Assembly: GCA_013054445.1 (NCBI GenBank)
Contig: JAAMPI010000029.1
Location: 27,646 to 91,645, forward strand
Source of the DNA: Cudoniella acicularis
Taxonomy: Eukaryota; Ascomycota; Leotiomycetes; Helotiales; Helotiaceae
Direction: 5' to 3'
DNA: 64,000 bases
Shown here piece by piece: positions 60,463 through 64,000 of the stretch (positions are counted from its first letter, which is position 1; each line of letters opens with the position of its first letter). The translations under genes and the position numbers were made by a program. The notes beneath the pieces were generated by a model, which saw only the letters and a program-made list of their open reading frames with translations, had not been told where the DNA came from and did not search any database.

Positions 60463-62357
60463 ATGGACAACCAACAAACCTCTCCTGCGGTGGAGAGATC
60501 GGATCCTCCAACACCGACTTCACTAGAGAAAGAGACCGCCGCACCGGGTGCTGATCACCTCGAGATAGTACGAACCATCTCTCAAGTTCCTGGCAACTCC
60601 CACTATTACGAGAAAGATGGGTTGAGAACCTACGGCGACGATGAAGATCACGACCATGAACCGCCGATGACTTTCCATCGGTTCATGTCATTGGTTGCTA
60701 TGGCCTTCTTGTGGACTGGCTCTCAAATTCCTGTCTACCTCTTTGGTTCGTCGTCAACTCAACTTTATTCACTGACACTTGCTAACGATTTCAAGGCGGG
60801 ATCCCTCCCTACATTTACGGTGATATCGGAGGAACAGAAAAATGGATTTGGTTTGTATTGGCAAATCTGTTGGCTCTTGCAGCGGTTTGTCCTTTCGTCG
60901 GTGCTCTGTCCGATCTACTAGGTCGACGATATGTTGCATTATGTGGAGCAACATTCATTGTTATTGGCATGATCGTTTGCTCAACCGCTCACACAATGAA
61001 CATATTTATTGGTAAGAGACTCTTTACAGAGTGAGAATGGACTTTTGACTAATTTTTCATAGCGGGAATGGCTTTAGCAGGTGTTGGAGCAGGTATCAAC
61101 GAACTTACAGCCTTGGCCGCAACCTCTGAACTCGCACCTACGTCCAAGCGTGGAAAATACGTCGCCGTTTTGGTCTTCACCATTCTGCCATTCTGTCCCT
61201 CTGTCCTCTGGGGCCAGCTAATTGCATCTCACTCAAGCTGGCGATATGTCGGACTCCTCTGCGGCATCTGGGCATTCATCGGGTTCGTCATGACCGCCGT
61301 ATTCTACTTTCCCCCACCCCGCGTCAACTCCAGCGGTCTCACCCGGCAAGAAATCATCGCCCAGATCGACTTCATCGGCGGTTTCCTCTCCATCTCAGGC
61401 ATGATTCTCTTCATTGCCGGTCTATTATGGGGAGGTTATGAATACGCCTGGACATCGGCACATGTTCTTGTCCCCCTCCTTCTGGGCGCCTTCCTCCTCA
61501 TCGCCTTCGGATTCTGGGAAGTCTATGGCGCCAAATTCCCCATGTTCCCCGCTCGCCTGAAGAAAGACCCTCGAATCCTCGCTCTCACCCTCGTCATAAC
61601 CTTCATCTCCGGCGCAAACTTCTTCTCCGTGCTCCTCTTCTGGCCCACACAAGCCTTCAACGTCTACGGCCACGATCCAGTCGGAGTCGGAATCCGCGGT
61701 CTCCCTATCGGTTTCTCCATCTTAGCAGGCGCCTGTATCGTCCTCTGGCTCCTCTCCGTCTTCCGCGGCCACAACAGAGCCCTCATGATCATCTCCTCCT
61801 GCATGATGACCGCCGGCTGTGGCGCCCTCGCAGCAGCACGCAGAGACAACATCAACGCCGTGTACGGAATGCTTGTGGTCGCGGGCCTCGGAATAGGCGG
61901 AATCGTCGTCCCTGCCTCCATCATAACAACCATCATCTGCCCGGACGACCTTATTGCCACCATCGCAGCCCTCACCCTCGCCATCCGCGTCATCGGCGGT
62001 GCCATCGGTTACACAACTTACTACAACGTCTTCCTCAACAAATTCAAGCCCAAACTCGCGCTTGCTATCGGAGCCGCCTGTTACGAGAACGGGATTACAA
62101 ATTTATCAATTATTACTGCGGCGGCGGAACTTACGGGTGCTAGTTTATTGGGGGAGATTTTGCTACTGCCTGGTGTGGATGGCAATGTCACGGTTTGGAA
62201 TGAGATTGTGGCTGCGGGACAAGAGGCATATGCTGGTGCGTATCCGTATGTTTATTATACGAGTATTGCGTTTGGGGCGGTGAGTGTGCTTGCTAGTGTG
62301 TTTTTGGGGGATATCAGCCAGTATATGGATGATCATGTTGCGGTTGTTATTCATTGA
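60463..62357 (+). CDS. MFS efflux pump, TRI12/siderophore-transporter type
   Basis: A 14-segment (DHA2/TRI12-like) major-facilitator protein of the plasma membrane, the group that exports trichothecenes or siderophores. Three exons, 60463-60745, 60796-61011 and 61063-62357, give 597 residues. The hydrophilic N-terminus has about 75 residues. TM1 leads to GGIPPYIYGDIGGTEKWIWF, a hallmark of the TRI12 group. Then GALSDLLGRRYVALCGATFI (MFS motif A), GMALAGVGAGINELTALAAT, SELAPTSKRGKYVA and the late IAALTLAIRVIGGAIGYTTY. It ends DISQYMDDHVAVVIH. No lesions. Isolated from biosynthetic genes, so the substrate is unknown. Confidence 0.93.
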
Positions 62358-63037
62358 TTCCCGTTTTTACGGTGCTAGAATAGACATGGAGCCGGACTCG
62401 GAATGGGGTTTTGAAGGGTCGGCGAAAAGCAAGTGGCGAGAACGGGATAGAGACGATTACCAGGGTCTTCGTATCCGTCAAGAGGTATATTTGCTCGAAG
62501 CACCTTTAAGTGGAAATGAGATGAATAGATAAATGATTAGAGAAAAAGAGAAATAAACCATAGCATCGCACATCGCACCACATTTACTTCCAGAATATTC
62601 AGCCATTTTCCTCTTAAATTTTCTTTGCAAATTCACAAAAGAGTCCTACATCGGACAGGGAGTTAGAACACACAATTAGTATGAAGAAATAGTTCGTGGT
62701 TGATTTTATCTTTTTGAAGTGTTGTCCGATGGTTGTAATGACGCGATCGTAGAACGGTTTTGATACACATATATACATAGTTCCTTGAGGCTGTGCTGCC
62801 CCCTATAAAGCTGCTTTCTCTCTTTCTTACTTATACGAATATGGCGAGTACTTCAGCATTTCTTCAAGCAAGTTTTTAACTGTTTACTGCTTCACAGAAG
62901 AATTTGAAGGTGGAAAGCGCAATTAAAAGGTATTATTTCGCTCGTCTCACGAAAGAGACCTAATCGCTATGCAGCCTGCCACATATCCAATCAATTCAAT
63001 CCTCTCCAAACTCCTCACAAAAGCACACCCAAAGCGC
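62358..63037. other. Convergent intergenic region
   Basis: 3' ends of the efflux pump (plus) and the unknown gene (minus). AT-rich, no gene seen. Confidence 0.45.
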
Positions 63038-63987
63038 TTAATCAAATAGCTTAATATTATATCTACAAACCTGCCCAGTCGTAGTCTTCACCCCAACCGT
63101 CATCTCACAACCCCTCTCATTTTTCTCCACCATCAAGCCAGCAGCGAGCGGTTTGCCCTCTTCCGGCAGCCCCATCTTTCCCTTCCTACTGAACGCCTCA
63201 ACAGTTGACCGCACAGGGTGGAACTCGCCTCTCATCAAAGTGGGGAAGAGACATAACTCTCTCTCGGTATCGTTCTCTTTCGCTCCTTCGAGACAGAAGA
63301 GGAAGTGGATTCCATGCCGTTTGAACTTGAATGCTTCGGCTTTGGTTTCATCCAATGCGTCAGCTGCGGATTCGAATTCGTCCCACATGTGAGGGAAGGA
63401 AATGATACCGTTGACGGGTGTCCAGGAGTTGCCTTTAAGACTGGCTCGGAATGGGATGCCTCGGTCTCCCCACGTGTACCAGCTGCCGGTGTGACCGCCT
63501 TCCTTGTGGAATGCCATGATGGGCTTTGCGTCTGGCTTGCCGGTGCTGAAGAAGTAGGGCTGTACTGAAATCGCTGGGATCAGTACTGCCAGACTAGATA
63601 TTGTTGGGAGGATCTTAAGAGCGAATTTGCGGAAGCTGATGTCTTTTAATGGTGCCTCGTTGAATTGGATCTCTTTTACGGCGCTTAACTTCCCTACTTT
63701 TGGTATGACACTGGTAAAGAGCTTTTGTCGCTTAGCTGGCCTTTCTTCGAACATCTCTGTGGATGTGCTTACCTTCACTGGTTTCTCCGCGGGAGCCTCT
63801 GTGGAGGGAGGTGACCACAAAAATCCCGACTTTGGAACTTGGTCTAGTGTCATGTAGACGCGTTCGAGATCGTGAGGTGTGTACCCGAGGCTTGCGAAGA
63901 TCTTTTCTGCTGATTCGACGTTTCCTAGCCGATGGAGCAGCGGTTGGACGTAAGTAGGAAATTGGGTTGGCCAATGCTTCCCAGCTT
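63038..63987 (-). CDS. Uncharacterised fungal protein, 3' part
   Basis: This is the last exon of a gene that continues off the right edge. The frame is open from about 63987, just after an AAAAG acceptor-like sequence, to the stop at 63038 (about 316 codons). It reads TQFPTYVQPLLHRLGNVESA and KIFASLGYTPHDLERVYMTL, then a Lys/Pro-rich linker, then a compact C-terminal domain rich in aromatic residues (EGGHTGSWYTWGDRGIPFRA, GIHFLFCLEGAKEND, ending QVCRYNIKLFD). Codon-like composition and a continuous frame support coding. I recognise no family and assign no function. Confidence 0.55.
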
Positions 63988-64000
63988 CTTTTCACAGCCT

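Overview
This is nuclear DNA of a filamentous ascomycete (Pezizomycotina). The evidence is short introns of about 45-170 nt with GT..AG borders and CTAAC/CTGAC-type branch sites, one gene per promoter, and a fungal gene complement (YPP1, AVO3/Ste20, AAR2, Zn-MDR dehydrogenase, NACHT-type NLR, TRI12-like pump). The gene flavour suggests Leotiomycetes/Helotiales; that placement is an inference. I saw no tRNA, rRNA or CRISPR array. Single N bases at about 28.6 and 43.7 kb show it is a draft assembly.

Layout. (1) 0-27.3 kb is a conserved housekeeping block: RIX1 (5' part), YPP1, TORC2 subunit AVO3, uricase, eIF3c/NIP1, an unnamed conserved small protein, AAR2, uS11 (RPS14), prephenate dehydrogenase (TYR1), uS9 (RPS16) and ESCRT-II SNF8/VPS22. 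Exon phases close exactly for all of them except AVO3, which has two one-base homopolymer disruptions. (2) 27.4-51 kb is an accessory island with long gene-poor AT-rich stretches. It holds an F-box-like gene with a premature stop, an intact pyruvate-decarboxylase-family gene, a disrupted zinc alcohol dehydrogenase, an intact O-methyltransferase, an LTR-like sequence, an intact MFS transporter, a broken NLR N-terminus, two tandem GNAT acetyltransferases and a broken RBR ubiquitin ligase. (3) 51.6-57.4 kb returns to housekeeping genes: GATOR2/SEA subunit WDR59/MTC5 and UBC13, transcribed divergently. (4) 57.4-64 kb has a degenerate F-box-like relic, a TRI12-type MFS efflux pump and the 3' part of an uncharacterised gene.

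How the genes relate. Most housekeeping genes are simply neighbours, several in divergent pairs sharing a promoter (RIX1/YPP1, RPS14/TYR1, RPS16/SNF8, MTC5/UBC13). AVO3 (TORC2) and MTC5 (GATOR2, upstream of TORC1) both belong to TOR signalling but are 40 kb apart. In the island, a decarboxylase, an alcohol dehydrogenase, an O-methyltransferase and a transporter lie in sequence. This resembles a decaying small metabolic cluster (2-oxo acid to aldehyde to alcohol to methyl ether, then export).

Main points for a second look: a perfect UaY-type TCGG-N6-CCGA site upstream of uricase; three island genes whose premature stops all fit C-to-T changes in CpA context, the signature of repeat-induced point mutation; two homopolymer frameshifts in AVO3; and a 20-base homopolymer inside an intron.
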